A DNA stretch of 64,000 bases from Algoriphagus resistens (lineage in GTDB: Bacteria > Bacteroidota > Bacteroidia > Cytophagales > Cyclobacteriaceae): assembly GCF_001442615.1 (NCBI RefSeq), contig NZ_LMXN01000008.1, positions 62,001-126,000 of the forward strand, given 5' to 3'. Of this stretch, positions 25,462 through 34,319 are shown in pieces. Position 1 is the stretch's first letter, and every line of letters begins with the position of its first letter. The translations under genes were made by a program, and so were the position numbers. Under the pieces are notes generated by a model that made no database searches, was not told where the DNA came from, and saw only the letters and a list, made by a program, of their open reading frames with translations.

Positions 25462-26070
25462 ATGAAAATCATGGCCGCTTTTGAATACCTTCTCATCATC
25501 TCCCCTAATGAAAGGATTAAGCATGATGTAATGAAGTTAAAAAAACTTTTTGCAGATCGCTATGGCTGCGAAAAGGCTATAGGCTTAATTCCACACATTA
25601 CAATGGCCAATTGGTTACTGAGCGACTATCGTGAAGATCGGGTTGTTGCCAGTATTGCACGCTATACAGAAACTGTGAATCCCTTCTTTGCCCAATTTGA
25701 TGGACTTGGCAAATTTGATAACCGTGGAAAGAATAATTCCAAAACCATAGTTGTCAATGTCGTTAATAAAGAATCCTTTGCGCACATCTCAAAAGGACTG
25801 AACCGTTCCTCTCGCCACCTGCTGAAGAAGTTTGCAACGTTTCCAGGCACCGCCCATCTGACAATCGCCAGATCTATGCAGTCTGAGCAGTTTGAAAGGG
25901 CTTGGAGTGAGTGGAGAGACAAAAAATATAAGGCTTACTGTGAAGTAAGCAGAATGATCCTACTTCGCAGAGAATTATTTAAAGAAGGTCATGGCACTTA
26001 CCAAACTATTGCAACGTTTCCCTTTGCTGGAAAACAGCCACATATTCAGCAACTGGAGCTTGGGCTTTGA
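25462..26070 (+). CDS. 2H phosphoesterase / 2'-5' RNA ligase family protein
   Basis: The 202-residue protein has the two HxT/S motifs that define the 2H superfamily: PHITMAN near residue 49 and AHLTIAR near residue 136. The family includes 2',3'-cyclic phosphodiesterases and RNA 2',5'-ligase/cyclic-nucleotide hydrolases. The exact reaction is unknown. It lies 23 bases after the DnaE-type gene on the same strand and may be transcribed with the polymerase cassette, but a role in DNA repair is not implied. An alternative start three codons later (MAAFEYL) is possible. Confidence 0.78.
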   Translation: MKIMAAFEYLLIISPNERIKHDVMKLKKLFADRYGCEKAIGLIPHITMANWLLSDYREDRVVASIARYTETVNPFFAQFDGLGKFDNRGKNNSKTIVVNVVNKESFAHISKGLNRSSRHLLKKFATFPGTAHLTIARSMQSEQFERAWSEWRDKKYKAYCEVSRMILLRRELFKEGHGTYQTIATFPFAGKQPHIQQLELGL

Positions 26071-26099
26071 AGGGAAGTACGTCTCAAAAACACAGGCAA

Positions 26100-27500
26100 T
26101 TAATCTACCTGCTCCTTGATCCAGCTCGTCACCGCTTCAAGAGCCTTAGGGGAGAAGGTCTGCTCTATCTCTGCGTATTCGTTTGGCAGCCCTGTCTCAG
26201 CTTCCTGGAACAGGTGGTTCAGCCCAGGCAATTCCATCGTGGTCACCTGTGTATTCCCTCCTTTTTCCAATCCTGCTTTGATTGCCTCCAAATTCTCTTT
26301 TGGTGGGACTTGCAGGTCTTTTCCCCCATTGATTGCCAGTACCGGGCAGCTCACCTTCTCCAAAGCCGGAGCTGGATCGTAATTGATAAAATACTGCATC
26401 CAGGGGCTCATGTACTGTGCGTCTATCGCATAGGCAAACCCCTCTTCACTCATTCCTGCAGGAAGATTTTCCTTGGGAATATTTCTAAAAACTTGGGTCA
26501 AATAGCTTTTCATCTCTTCCCTCTTCTCTTCTTCACTTTGATTTTTCAAGATGATTTCGAATATTTTCTGGTTTAGCATCTTATTTTCCTCAAGCTGATT
26601 AGAGCTCATACCGGATGCTTTTCCGATCAGTTCCTGCTGAGCAAGTAGGAATTTATCTCCCCGGATTCCTGTTCCTGCGAGTAGAACCAGAAAATCAATG
26701 TCCTCAGAATCACCAGCAACCATAGGCGCGATAATCCCGCCTTCACTGTGCCCAATAAGTCCGATTTTACCCTTGTCTATCTCCGGTCTTGACTGCAAAT
26801 ACTGCACCCCCGAAGCTACATCGGTAGCAAAATCCACCGAAGTCGCACTTTCAAAATTCCCTGTGGAAGCCGCCGTTCCACGATCATCAAAGCGCAAAAC
26901 CGCAATGCCGTTTCTGGTCAGATAATCCGACAAAACCAGAAATGGCTTATGCCCCATCATCTCTTCATCACGGTTTTGAGGCCCACTTCCTGAGATCAAT
27001 ACCACTGCCGGAAAGACACCATCCTGAGCCGGCATAGTCAAGGTACCTGCCAGCAGTATCTCCGCCTGCTTATTTTCAAATATCACCTCTTCGGAACGGT
27101 AAGGGAAAGGCCTTTTTGGTTCCTGGGGACGGTTAGCACCTATTTTTTCTATTTCCTCCCTAGATAGATTCATTGGAAAGGATTTTCCTGCCTGGGTAAA
27201 AGTCCCGGTAATCACCTGCCCATCACCCAAGGTGCCTTCGTAGGTAATATTTGCACTGGTCATCGAAATTTTCAGGACATCATCTTCGAAGTGGGCCGAA
27301 GTCGCAGGAATCCCAAATGCCCCCTGGTCCGGGCTGTCCATAGTGGCAGTATAGCCACTCTCAGTTTGTGAAACATTGAATACCAGCCGAAGCTGTACAC
27401 TCTGAACTTTCAGCGCACCATGCCATTGTCCGGTGATATCTTGGGCGAAGCTGCTCAGAGAAATCAAAAAAATGAGGGTAAGTAGCGAAAATCTCTTCAT
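26100..27500 (-). CDS. Secreted alpha/beta hydrolase (S33-like esterase/peptidase)
   Basis: The 466-residue protein has a Sec signal peptide (MKRFSLLTLIFLISLSSFAQ), an N-terminal beta-rich domain of ~110 residues that begins GQWHGALKVQ, and a C-terminal alpha/beta-hydrolase domain with the nucleophile GHSEGG (near residue 248), the acid in NGGKDLQVP (near 395) and the histidine in GLNHLFQ (near 428). The arrangement matches periplasmic hydrolases of the EstD/serine-aminopeptidase S33 group. Substrate unknown. Monocistronic; converges with the 2H gene. Confidence 0.82.
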   Translation of the reverse strand: MKRFSLLTLIFLISLSSFAQDITGQWHGALKVQSVQLRLVFNVSQTESGYTATMDSPDQGAFGIPATSAHFEDDVLKISMTSANITYEGTLGDGQVITGTFTQAGKSFPMNLSREEIEKIGANRPQEPKRPFPYRSEEVIFENKQAEILLAGTLTMPAQDGVFPAVVLISGSGPQNRDEEMMGHKPFLVLSDYLTRNGIAVLRFDDRGTAASTGNFESATSVDFATDVASGVQYLQSRPEIDKGKIGLIGHSEGGIIAPMVAGDSEDIDFLVLLAGTGIRGDKFLLAQQELIGKASGMSSNQLEENKMLNQKIFEIILKNQSEEEKREEMKSYLTQVFRNIPKENLPAGMSEEGFAYAIDAQYMSPWMQYFINYDPAPALEKVSCPVLAINGGKDLQVPPKENLEAIKAGLEKGGNTQVTTMELPGLNHLFQEAETGLPNEYAEIEQTFSPKALEAVTSWIKEQVD

Positions 27501-27653
27501 AATTGTTTTCTATGTTGTAAAATCAAGACGAAAGGTCCTGACCGGAAAATTAAGGAAAAAATAACCGGATATCGCTTCGCATTTGAAAGAGAAAATTGCC
27601 CAGACCATGCGAATTGCTTATTTTCCAAGCTACAATTAACAAACCCAACCTCA

Positions 27654-29258
27654 GTGCTTACACTTTTCAGTTTCTTAGCTTTCACGGGCTTCGTAGCAAT
27701 CTACTCCACATGGATGCTACGCAAACAAAATCTTCAGACCCAAGACGGTTATTTCCTAGGCGGCCGCAGCTTAACAGGCGTGGTCATCGCAGGATCCATG
27801 CTGCTCACCAATATTTCCACCGAGCATCTTGTGGGGATGAATGGTTCAGCTTATAAAAACGGGGCAATTATTATTGCCTGGGAGGTTACTTCAGCCATCG
27901 CATTGGTGATCGGTGCGCTCTATTTTATCCCAAAATACCTCAGGATGGGGCTTACCACCATTCCCGAGTTTTTGGAGAAAAGATTTGATAAAATGACGCA
28001 GGCACTGATTTCCCTGTTGCTGATTACCTCTTTTGTGGTAACACTGCTGCCAATCGTTCTCTACACCGGAGCGATTAATATTGAATCCATATTTGGCATT
28101 TCAGAAACGCTGGGAATTACCCAAACAGAAGGAATCTGGCTCACTGTGGTCGTGGTGGGAGTGATCGGAGCAGTTTATGCGATTTTTGGAGGATTGAAGA
28201 TGGTGGCTTACACAGATACGATCAATGGATTTGGGCTACTTATCGCAGGATTGTTGGTTCCAGTTTTCGCGCTTTGGGATATAGGGGACGGAAGTGTGCT
28301 TGATGGTTTGGCTAAAGTCTTCAACAATGCCCCAGAAAAATTTAATGTGATCAGCAGGGAGCCGTCAATTGGTCCAGGGGCAAGAGATTCTATTCTGCCC
28401 TTTGAAGTATTGTTTACCGGGCTGATCATCAACCAGCTTTATTTCTGGACGATGCACCAATCCATTGTGCAGCGAGCTTTAGGGGCGGTGAGTCTGAAGG
28501 AAGCACAGAAAGGACTGTTGTTCACCGGGGTTTTAAAAATACTGATCCCACTGGTTATCGTGCTGCCTGGGATTATTGGCTTCTATTATTTCGGGGATAC
28601 ACTTTTTGATTCACAGGACAGTGTCTATCCTGAGCTGGTCAAGCGGATACTCCCTCCCTGGATGACAGGTTTTTTTGTAGCAGTGATTATGGGCGCTATT
28701 TTGAGCACCTTCAATAGTGCTTTGAACAGCGCAGCGACCATTTTCAGTCTGGATATTTTCAAAGTCTATATCAACAAAGCCGCTAAAGAAGGACAACTCG
28801 TCCGGATCGGAAAATGGGTCTCGGCTATTTTGGCGGTGGTTTCCATCTTAGTCGCCCCCTTTGTAGCCAATGCCCCTGCAGGCCTTTACCAACTTCTGCA
28901 GCAGCTGAACGGGATTTTCTTTATCCCGATGGCCACAGTGATCATTGCAGGATTCTTTTTCCCAAAAATATCTGCTGCTGGTGCTAAAGCAGGACTGGTC
29001 TTTGGATTGGGATTCTATATTCTGATGGACCTGATATTGAAAGTGAATATTCATTTTGTGCATATCTGGGGAATAGAATTTATCCTTAATCTAATCGTGA
29101 TGCATTTCGTATCAATAAAATACCCGGTTACCACTCCATTCGTGATGGCCGATTCGGGCAAGTTGAGCATCGTTCCCTGGAAACATGCCAAAACAATGGG
29201 CTGGATATTGATTGCAATCACAGTTATTATTTATGTAATTTTAGGTACAATCGCTTAA
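27654..29258 (+). CDS. Sodium/solute symporter (SSS family), probably for myo-inositol
   Basis: A ~13-helix membrane protein of 534 residues, family SLC5/SSS, with the N-terminal DGYFLGGRSLTGVVIAGSMLLTNISTEHLVG signature spread over residues ~27-60 and the late QQLNGIFFIPM helix. It starts at GTG 27654. Four bases after its stop begins inositol oxygenase, and this coupling makes inositol (or a related cyclitol) the likely substrate (inference). A possible promoter lies at 27596-27626 (TTG, 20 bases, TATTTTCC), an imperfect match. Confidence 0.85.
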   Translation: MLTLFSFLAFTGFVAIYSTWMLRKQNLQTQDGYFLGGRSLTGVVIAGSMLLTNISTEHLVGMNGSAYKNGAIIIAWEVTSAIALVIGALYFIPKYLRMGLTTIPEFLEKRFDKMTQALISLLLITSFVVTLLPIVLYTGAINIESIFGISETLGITQTEGIWLTVVVVGVIGAVYAIFGGLKMVAYTDTINGFGLLIAGLLVPVFALWDIGDGSVLDGLAKVFNNAPEKFNVISREPSIGPGARDSILPFEVLFTGLIINQLYFWTMHQSIVQRALGAVSLKEAQKGLLFTGVLKILIPLVIVLPGIIGFYYFGDTLFDSQDSVYPELVKRILPPWMTGFFVAVIMGAILSTFNSALNSAATIFSLDIFKVYINKAAKEGQLVRIGKWVSAILAVVSILVAPFVANAPAGLYQLLQQLNGIFFIPMATVIIAGFFFPKISAAGAKAGLVFGLGFYILMDLILKVNIHFVHIWGIEFILNLIVMHFVSIKYPVTTPFVMADSGKLSIVPWKHAKTMGWILIAITVIIYVILGTIA

Positions 29259-29262
29259 TACT

Positions 29263-30081
29263 ATGGAAACTACAGAAAAGGAATTCAGGAATTATGACCA
29301 CGCCGATGTGAAAGTCGCGGTGCGGGAACATTATAGAAAAATGCGAATGTATCAGACCTATGCTTATGTGCAGCGGATGAAATCCAAGTATCTCAAATTT
29401 GACAAGCCGATGAGTCTTTGGGATGCGATGGAGAAACTCAATGCACTGATCGATGTCAGTGACCCTGATCTTGATTTGCCAAATGTGCAGCATCTGATCC
29501 AGTCCGCGGAGGCTTTGAGGCATGACAACCGTCCTGATTGGATGCAGCTGGTAGGTTTGATCCATGACTTGGGTAAAGTCATGTATTTATTTGGAAGTGA
29601 TGAAGACGGCACAAGCCAGGCAGAGCAATGGGGACTTGTGGGAGATGTATTCGTAGTTGGCGCAAAACTACCTGACACCTGCGTTTACCCTGAGTTCAAT
29701 GAGCTGAATCCGGACATGAAAGATCCCCGCTACAATACAGAACTGGGGATCTATGAAAAAGGCTGTGGTCTTGACAACCTACAGCTGACCTGGGGACATG
29801 ATGAGTACTTTTACCAGGTATTGAAAAACCACCAAGAAAACACGATTCCTGAAGCAGGAATGGTGATGGTGCGCTATCACTCCTTTTACCCTTGGCACAA
29901 TGGCGGAAGTTATTCCCAATTCGAAGCTCCCCAAGATGCACAGTACAAAGAATGGATTCTTGACTTCAACCGATATGACCTGTATACCAAATCTCCAAAA
30001 ATCTATGACTTGGATGAGGTGAAGGATTATTACCTACCGATTGCCGAAAAGTATCTGGGAAAGGGCCCGATTAACTGGTAG
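29263..30081 (+). CDS. Inositol oxygenase
   Basis: Inositol oxygenase (EC 1.13.99.1) uses a diiron centre and O2 to cleave myo-inositol to D-glucuronate. The 272-residue protein is full length and carries the HD-type metal ligands: HDNRPDWMQLVGLIHDLGKV (residues ~87-106), the GHDEY segment near residue 178 and the RYHSFYPWH segment near residue 204. The enzyme is best known from animals and plants but occurs in several Bacteroidota. It is paired with the SSS transporter. Glucuronate could then pass to the KDG pathway, whose kdgK and eda lie 15 kb away. Confidence 0.92.
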   Translation: METTEKEFRNYDHADVKVAVREHYRKMRMYQTYAYVQRMKSKYLKFDKPMSLWDAMEKLNALIDVSDPDLDLPNVQHLIQSAEALRHDNRPDWMQLVGLIHDLGKVMYLFGSDEDGTSQAEQWGLVGDVFVVGAKLPDTCVYPEFNELNPDMKDPRYNTELGIYEKGCGLDNLQLTWGHDEYFYQVLKNHQENTIPEAGMVMVRYHSFYPWHNGGSYSQFEAPQDAQYKEWILDFNRYDLYTKSPKIYDLDEVKDYYLPIAEKYLGKGPINW

Positions 30082-30105
30082 TCCTCCATTTAAGCTGTCT
30101 AGCTA

Positions 30106-30798
30106 TTATTCAAACACAGCCACTGCGCGGACCGGAGAGCCGGTTCCGCCTCTGATCTTCAAAGGAAATCCTATGAACCGAAATCTACCTCTATCGATCA
30201 AAAGATGGAGGTTGATTAGATTTTCGTAATGGGTAAATCCCATCTCTCCACAGATTTGATGCACTTCTTGGTTAGTAAGCTTAGGAATACCCGGAGACAT
30301 TGTTTCTACTCCAAATGCGGAAATTTTCTGCGCCCCAAGCCAGCGGGTAGCTTCGACTGTGAGTCCAGGACCTTTGCTCCAGTTGTCTGTGCCGAAATAT
30401 TTCCGATAATGGTCTGTGCACAGTAAAACAGTATCTCCCTGGAGAACAGACAATCCGGCCATTTGAATTGCTTGCTGAATATCCTCCACGGCAATTAATT
30501 CCTGCAATCCCTTATGGGTTAGATCAAGACAAATACCCTTAGTATAAAACATGGAAAGCGGCATTCCATCTATTGTCTGCCTTGCAAAATCTTTTCCCAT
30601 GTGATTGAGTCCATCGACATGTGTACCTGTATGTTCACTCATTTCAAGCTTAAGTGCACTTGGGGTATGGGTTTGTGGATTTATTTCTTTTGCCCATTGC
30701 TCATGTGTGGCGTGGACACTGATTTTGACAGGAGCCATGCTATGGTGCATAGGCATACCCTCATATATTTCCTGTGAGAGGTCAATGATTTCCGGCAT
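30106..30798 (-). CDS. Cyclase family protein (kynurenine formamidase-like)
   Basis: The 230-residue protein has the metal-binding motif HTGTHVDGLNH (near residue 55), the mark of the cyclase/kynurenine formamidase family of metal-dependent amidohydrolases and lactone or cyclic-ester hydrolases. The N-terminal IDLSQEIYEGMPMH segment also fits. No other kynurenine-pathway gene is nearby, so the substrate is open. It converges with the inositol oxygenase gene. Confidence 0.83.
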   Translation of the reverse strand: MPEIIDLSQEIYEGMPMHHSMAPVKISVHATHEQWAKEINPQTHTPSALKLEMSEHTGTHVDGLNHMGKDFARQTIDGMPLSMFYTKGICLDLTHKGLQELIAVEDIQQAIQMAGLSVLQGDTVLLCTDHYRKYFGTDNWSKGPGLTVEATRWLGAQKISAFGVETMSPGIPKLTNQEVHQICGEMGFTHYENLINLHLLIDRGRFRFIGFPLKIRGGTGSPVRAVAVFE

Positions 30799-31208
30799 AA
30801 AAAATTATTTCTTCCATAAAAAGAAAAGCAGCCTTAAAGGTTCCCTTATCCTAATCAATAGTTCTAGCGCTTTGGTTTGGAAAATTCGGGTCTAGCTTAT
30901 CGAGTAGTTCTAAGATTCTTTGTGATGGAAAGAATTTGCAAAATTAGTAAAGGAGTGGGAAACGATAGAAAGAATGTAATACAGCTGATTTCGTAAAAAA
31001 TAACCCACAAAGATAAAAATGAAATATTAAAATTGGAGAAATGGATAACGGTGAAATTTAAACCACATAGAATTTCTTAAGTGAAGAAGAATAATTTGCT
31101 CAAACCCATTGGGTAATGTGTAGTCATGACTTGGGGATTTGCTGATGCCAAACTAATTCTGAATCTTGGAGTTAGATTTATAAAGAGATAAACCCAAATT
31201 CAAACACA
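30799..31208. other. Divergent intergenic region, no gene recognised
   Basis: About 410 A+T-rich bases between the divergently transcribed cyclase and acyl-CoA dehydrogenase genes. Stops are frequent in all frames. It must hold both promoters; TAGATTTA at 31173-31180 is a weak -7 candidate for the acyl-CoA dehydrogenase gene. Nothing else was seen. Confidence 0.5.
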
Positions 31209-32348
31209 ATGAACTTTGATCAAAATGAAAATCAGCGGATGATTGCCCAGATGATCCGGGATTTTGGAGCCAAAGAGATCACTCCATTCCGGAAGGACTG
31301 GGACGACAGGCAATTTTTCCCTTTGGAATTATTCAAGAAACTTGGCGAACTCGGATTGATGGGTGTTCTGATCCCTACTGAGTATGGCGGATCAGGTTTC
31401 GGATACCTGGAATATGTCACGGCAATAGTGGAGCTTTCTAAGCTAGACCCCTCCATCGGCCTTTCTATGGCTGCCCACAACTCCCTTTGCTCAGGTCATA
31501 TCATGGCTTTTGGCTCTGAGGAACAAAAGCAAAAATATCTGCCTAAACTCGCTACTTGCGAATGGCTGGGTGCCTGGGGGCTAACTGAGCCAAACACAGG
31601 TTCAGATTCCGGAAACATGCGCACGGTCGCAAAAAAAGAAGGCGATTATTGGATTATCAACGGAGCAAAGAATTTCATTACCCACGGTGTCTCAGGTGAT
31701 GTGGCAGTCGTCATTGCAAGAACCGGGGAGATTGGAGATGCACATGGAATGACAGCATTTATCGTTGAGCGCGGGACCCCTGGTTTTGAAGGTGGAAGAA
31801 AAGAGGACAAACTCGGCATGCGTGCTTCCGAGACCGCGGAGATGATCTTTACTGATTGTAAAGTTCACGAACGTCAGGTTATCGGAGAGGTGGGCAACGG
31901 TTTTATCCAATCCATGAAGGTACTCGATGGCGGCAGAATTTCTATTGCCGCACTTGGCCAGGGAATTGCTGAGGGAGCTTTGGAAGTATCCATCCAATAT
32001 TCCAAGGAAAGACATCAATTCAACAAGCCGATCAGTTCCTTTCAGGGGATTTCATTTAAACTGGCGGACATGGCCACTCAGGTAGAGGCTTCCAGGTTAT
32101 TGATATTCAAGGCGGCAGATCTCAAAAACCGCGGAGAAAAAGTAACCCTAACCGGAGCTCAGGCCAAATATTTCTCTTCCGAAGTTGCTGTTTCCGTTTC
32201 CAATGATGCGGTTCAGATCTTTGGTGGCTATGGCTTTACCAAGGATTACCCTGTGGAAAAATTCTATCGTGACTCCAAGCTATGTACCATAGGTGAAGGA
32301 ACATCAGAGATACAAAAGATGGTAATTGCCCGGGAGATTTTGAAATAA
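31209..32348 (+). CDS. Acyl-CoA dehydrogenase
   Basis: FAD-dependent enzyme that introduces the alpha-beta double bond in acyl-CoA. The 379-residue protein has WGLTEPNTGSDSGNM (FAD/substrate, near residue 120), the QFNKPISSFQGISFKLADM segment near 270, the catalytic glutamate region DYPVEKFYRDSK near 350 and the C-terminal GEGTSEIQKMVIAREIL. It is full length. Chain-length preference cannot be read. No other beta-oxidation gene is adjacent. It ends at a hairpin terminator whose distal half was duplicated by an IS insertion. Confidence 0.92.
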   Translation: MNFDQNENQRMIAQMIRDFGAKEITPFRKDWDDRQFFPLELFKKLGELGLMGVLIPTEYGGSGFGYLEYVTAIVELSKLDPSIGLSMAAHNSLCSGHIMAFGSEEQKQKYLPKLATCEWLGAWGLTEPNTGSDSGNMRTVAKKEGDYWIINGAKNFITHGVSGDVAVVIARTGEIGDAHGMTAFIVERGTPGFEGGRKEDKLGMRASETAEMIFTDCKVHERQVIGEVGNGFIQSMKVLDGGRISIAALGQGIAEGALEVSIQYSKERHQFNKPISSFQGISFKLADMATQVEASRLLIFKAADLKNRGEKVTLTGAQAKYFSSEVAVSVSNDAVQIFGGYGFTKDYPVEKFYRDSKLCTIGEGTSEIQKMVIAREILK

Positions 32349-32367
32349 CCCCAGCTTCAACAGCATC

Positions 32368-32405
32368 AAAAAAGCCTGAGATCTGTCCAGATTTCAGGCT
32401 TTTTC
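32368..32405 (+). terminator. Terminator after acyl-CoA dehydrogenase
   Basis: An A-run, GCCTGA (32374-32379) pairing with TCAGGC (32394-32399) and a T-run form a bidirectional terminator; ATCT and AGAT inside the loop can extend the stem. Its right half lies in the 54-bp repeat and recurs at 34093 beyond the IS. Confidence 0.75.
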
Positions 32406-32438
32406 ATAGGATCGGGAAGACTTTCCTCAAAACTATTT
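32385..32438. repeat. 54-bp direct repeat, left copy (IS1634 target duplication)
   Basis: Identical over 54 bases to 34093-34146. The copies abut the two ends of the IS1634-family element, as a target-site duplication would. IS1634-family elements are known for unusually long and variable target duplications. Confidence 0.88.
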
Positions 32439-34092
32439 CCTGTTTTGTGCGGATATACTTTAGTTTAAAATTAACTAGTTGAATTATAGTAAGTTAATTA
32501 TGTTGATTTTGTGATTTTGGGTGTCCCGGCTTATTTTTAGTTCATGTTCGTGAGACGTAAAAAGAATTCAAGTGGTAGCTTCAGTGTCCAAATTATCCAG
32601 AAAGTTGGCAGGATCAATAAAGTAGTCAAATCGATAGGGAGTTCTTTTGATGAAATGGAACTAGATATTTTAGAGCGCCAAGCCAAACTTGAAATCGAGA
32701 AAATACAAGGCCAAGCTTTTCTATTTTCAAATGATCGGGACAAGAGTTTGAAGTCCATTCTTTCCAATGTAGGCAATAACGAAATTGAATTAGTGGGTCC
32801 GGATAGTGTTCTTGGTAATGTTTATGAATCAATAGGTTACCATGAAATCGGAGTGGACAACTTATTCCGGGAATTGGTTATGTCCAGACTTGTTTACCCG
32901 GGTTCCAAGCTAAAAACGGTTGATTACCTGTCTAGATTCAAAAATCAAGAAGTCAGTGTTTACTCCATCTATCGCTATATGGACAAGCTCCATAAAGAGT
33001 TTAAGGAGAAGATTGAGAGAACAACTTTCAAGCACTTTGCCCAGATTTTGGGAGGACAGATCGGCCTAGTTTTCTATGACATGACCACCTTGTATTTTGA
33101 GACTCCTGATGAAGACGACCTTCGAAAAATCGGGTATTCAAAAGATGGCAAACATCAGCACCCCCAGATCAAGCTTGGACTGTTGGTCGGTCCACAGGGC
33201 TACCCGTTGGGCTACGATATTTTTGAAGGCAATATCTATGAAGGGTATACCCTAATTCCTGTTTTGGAAAATATTCAAAAGAAGTTTTCCATTGGCAAGC
33301 CCATCGTGATTGCTGATGCCGGTTTACTGTCCAATGCCAACATTCATGCGCTGATCAGTAACGGCTACAAGTTTGTATTAGGCGGTAAAGTCAGAAGTGA
33401 AAGCAACCAGATCAAAGATGAAATCCAGGCACTGGAACTAACCGAGGACAACCCTAGGGAGGTGAAAAAAGACGGTTATCGGCTAGTGGTAAGCTTTTCT
33501 CAAAAGAGACAGAAAAAAGATGCCCACAATAGGAAAAAGGGGATTGAGAAGCTTGAGAAGAAGGTCAAAAATGGAAAAATAGACAAAAACAGTATTAATA
33601 ACAGGGGATACAACAAGTACCTCAAGCTGGAATCAGAGGTTAAAGTAGCTATTGATTACGAAAAATATGAATTGGATGCCAGATGGGATGGATTGAAAGG
33701 ATATCTGACAAATACCGATATGAAAGCCAAAGAGGTCATAGCTGCCTACGGAAATTTATGGCACATTGAAAAGGCTTTTCGAATAAGCAAGACAGATATC
33801 AGAATACGGCCAATCTATCACAGAATTCCCGAAAGAATAAATACACACATCTGCATCTGCTTTGTTTCCTATGCTGTATTTAAGGAACTCGAGAGACTAC
33901 TCAAAAAGGCAAAAGTGTCATTCTCGGCAAACAGAGCCATTGAACTGACCAAAAGCATGTATCAAATAAGAGTGCTCCTCCCAGAATCAAAAACCTATAC
34001 CACTATTCCTCTCAAACCCACTTCAGAGCAGCTGGAATTAATCCAAGCAATCAGGAAAAATTAGCTTGGGTGTCCCATCGCACAAAACAGGG
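32439..34092 (+). mobile_element. IS1634-family insertion sequence (IS4-related)
   Basis: About 1.65 kb with 13-bp perfect terminal inverted repeats (32439-32451 and 34079-34091) beginning CCTGTTTTGTGCG, one transposase gene filling most of the element, and a 54-bp direct repeat on each side. One extra G (34092) separates the right repeat arm from the right target copy. An 11-bp direct repeat TTGGGTGTCCC also brackets the transposase gene (32517-32527 and 34066-34076). The element looks complete and the target copies are identical, which points to a recent insertion. Confidence 0.9.
32544..34064 (+). CDS. IS1634 family transposase
   Basis: The 506-residue DDE transposase has the family N-terminus (FVRRKKNSSGSFSVQII), the first Asp in FYDMTTLYFET (residue 179), the second in VIADAGLLSN (residue 258) and the Glu in HIEKAFRISKTD (residue 409), the last with the Y-x2-R/K-like spacing of IS4-type enzymes. 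A long insertion rich in Lys between the second and third motifs is normal for the group. No frameshift or stop is present; it should be active. Confidence 0.93.
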   Translation: MFVRRKKNSSGSFSVQIIQKVGRINKVVKSIGSSFDEMELDILERQAKLEIEKIQGQAFLFSNDRDKSLKSILSNVGNNEIELVGPDSVLGNVYESIGYHEIGVDNLFRELVMSRLVYPGSKLKTVDYLSRFKNQEVSVYSIYRYMDKLHKEFKEKIERTTFKHFAQILGGQIGLVFYDMTTLYFETPDEDDLRKIGYSKDGKHQHPQIKLGLLVGPQGYPLGYDIFEGNIYEGYTLIPVLENIQKKFSIGKPIVIADAGLLSNANIHALISNGYKFVLGGKVRSESNQIKDEIQALELTEDNPREVKKDGYRLVVSFSQKRQKKDAHNRKKGIEKLEKKVKNGKIDKNSINNRGYNKYLKLESEVKVAIDYEKYELDARWDGLKGYLTNTDMKAKEVIAAYGNLWHIEKAFRISKTDIRIRPIYHRIPERINTHICICFVSYAVFKELERLLKKAKVSFSANRAIELTKSMYQIRVLLPESKTYTTIPLKPTSEQLELIQAIRKN

Positions 34093-34146
34093 GTCCAGAT
34101 TTCAGGCTTTTTCATAGGATCGGGAAGACTTTCCTCAAAACTATTT
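34093..34146. repeat. 54-bp direct repeat, right copy (IS1634 target duplication)
   Basis: Identical to 32385-32438. On the minus strand it encodes part of the antitoxin-like remnant. Confidence 0.88.
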
Positions 34147-34238
34147 TTCTTAAAATCCTCAAGTGAATCTACAATTTTCTCATTCTCCAACTCCGTGATC
34201 CAGTGAATCAATTCTATTTTCTTCTATTCGATATTCAT
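34093..34238 (-). pseudogene. Antitoxin-like small gene, broken by a stop and by the IS
   Basis: From ATG 34238 the minus strand reads MNIE, then TAG, then KKIELIHWITELENEKIVDSLED-like sequence in the same frame, continuing through the 54-bp repeat as SFEESLPDPMKKPEIW before entering the IS. On the far side of the IS the left repeat restores the same frame to a TGA at 32366-32368. The opening KIELIHWI...LENEKIVDSLEDFKK resembles the N-termini of small Bacteroidota addiction-module antitoxins. TAG probably replaced CAG. Decay by the stop and disruption by the IS are both seen; the antitoxin identity is inferred. Confidence 0.5.
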
Positions 34239-34319
34239 AGCGCTAATTTTATGGGTGTTTCGCAAAACACTGGCTTTTCAACCAAGTCTAAAAACCCCAA
34301 GCTAGGCCTTCAAAGTTCC

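Noticed and set aside
26067-26576. Plus-strand frame of 169 codons
   Set aside because: It lies antisense to the secreted hydrolase gene and reads as Cys/His/Phe-rich shadow sequence without a domain.
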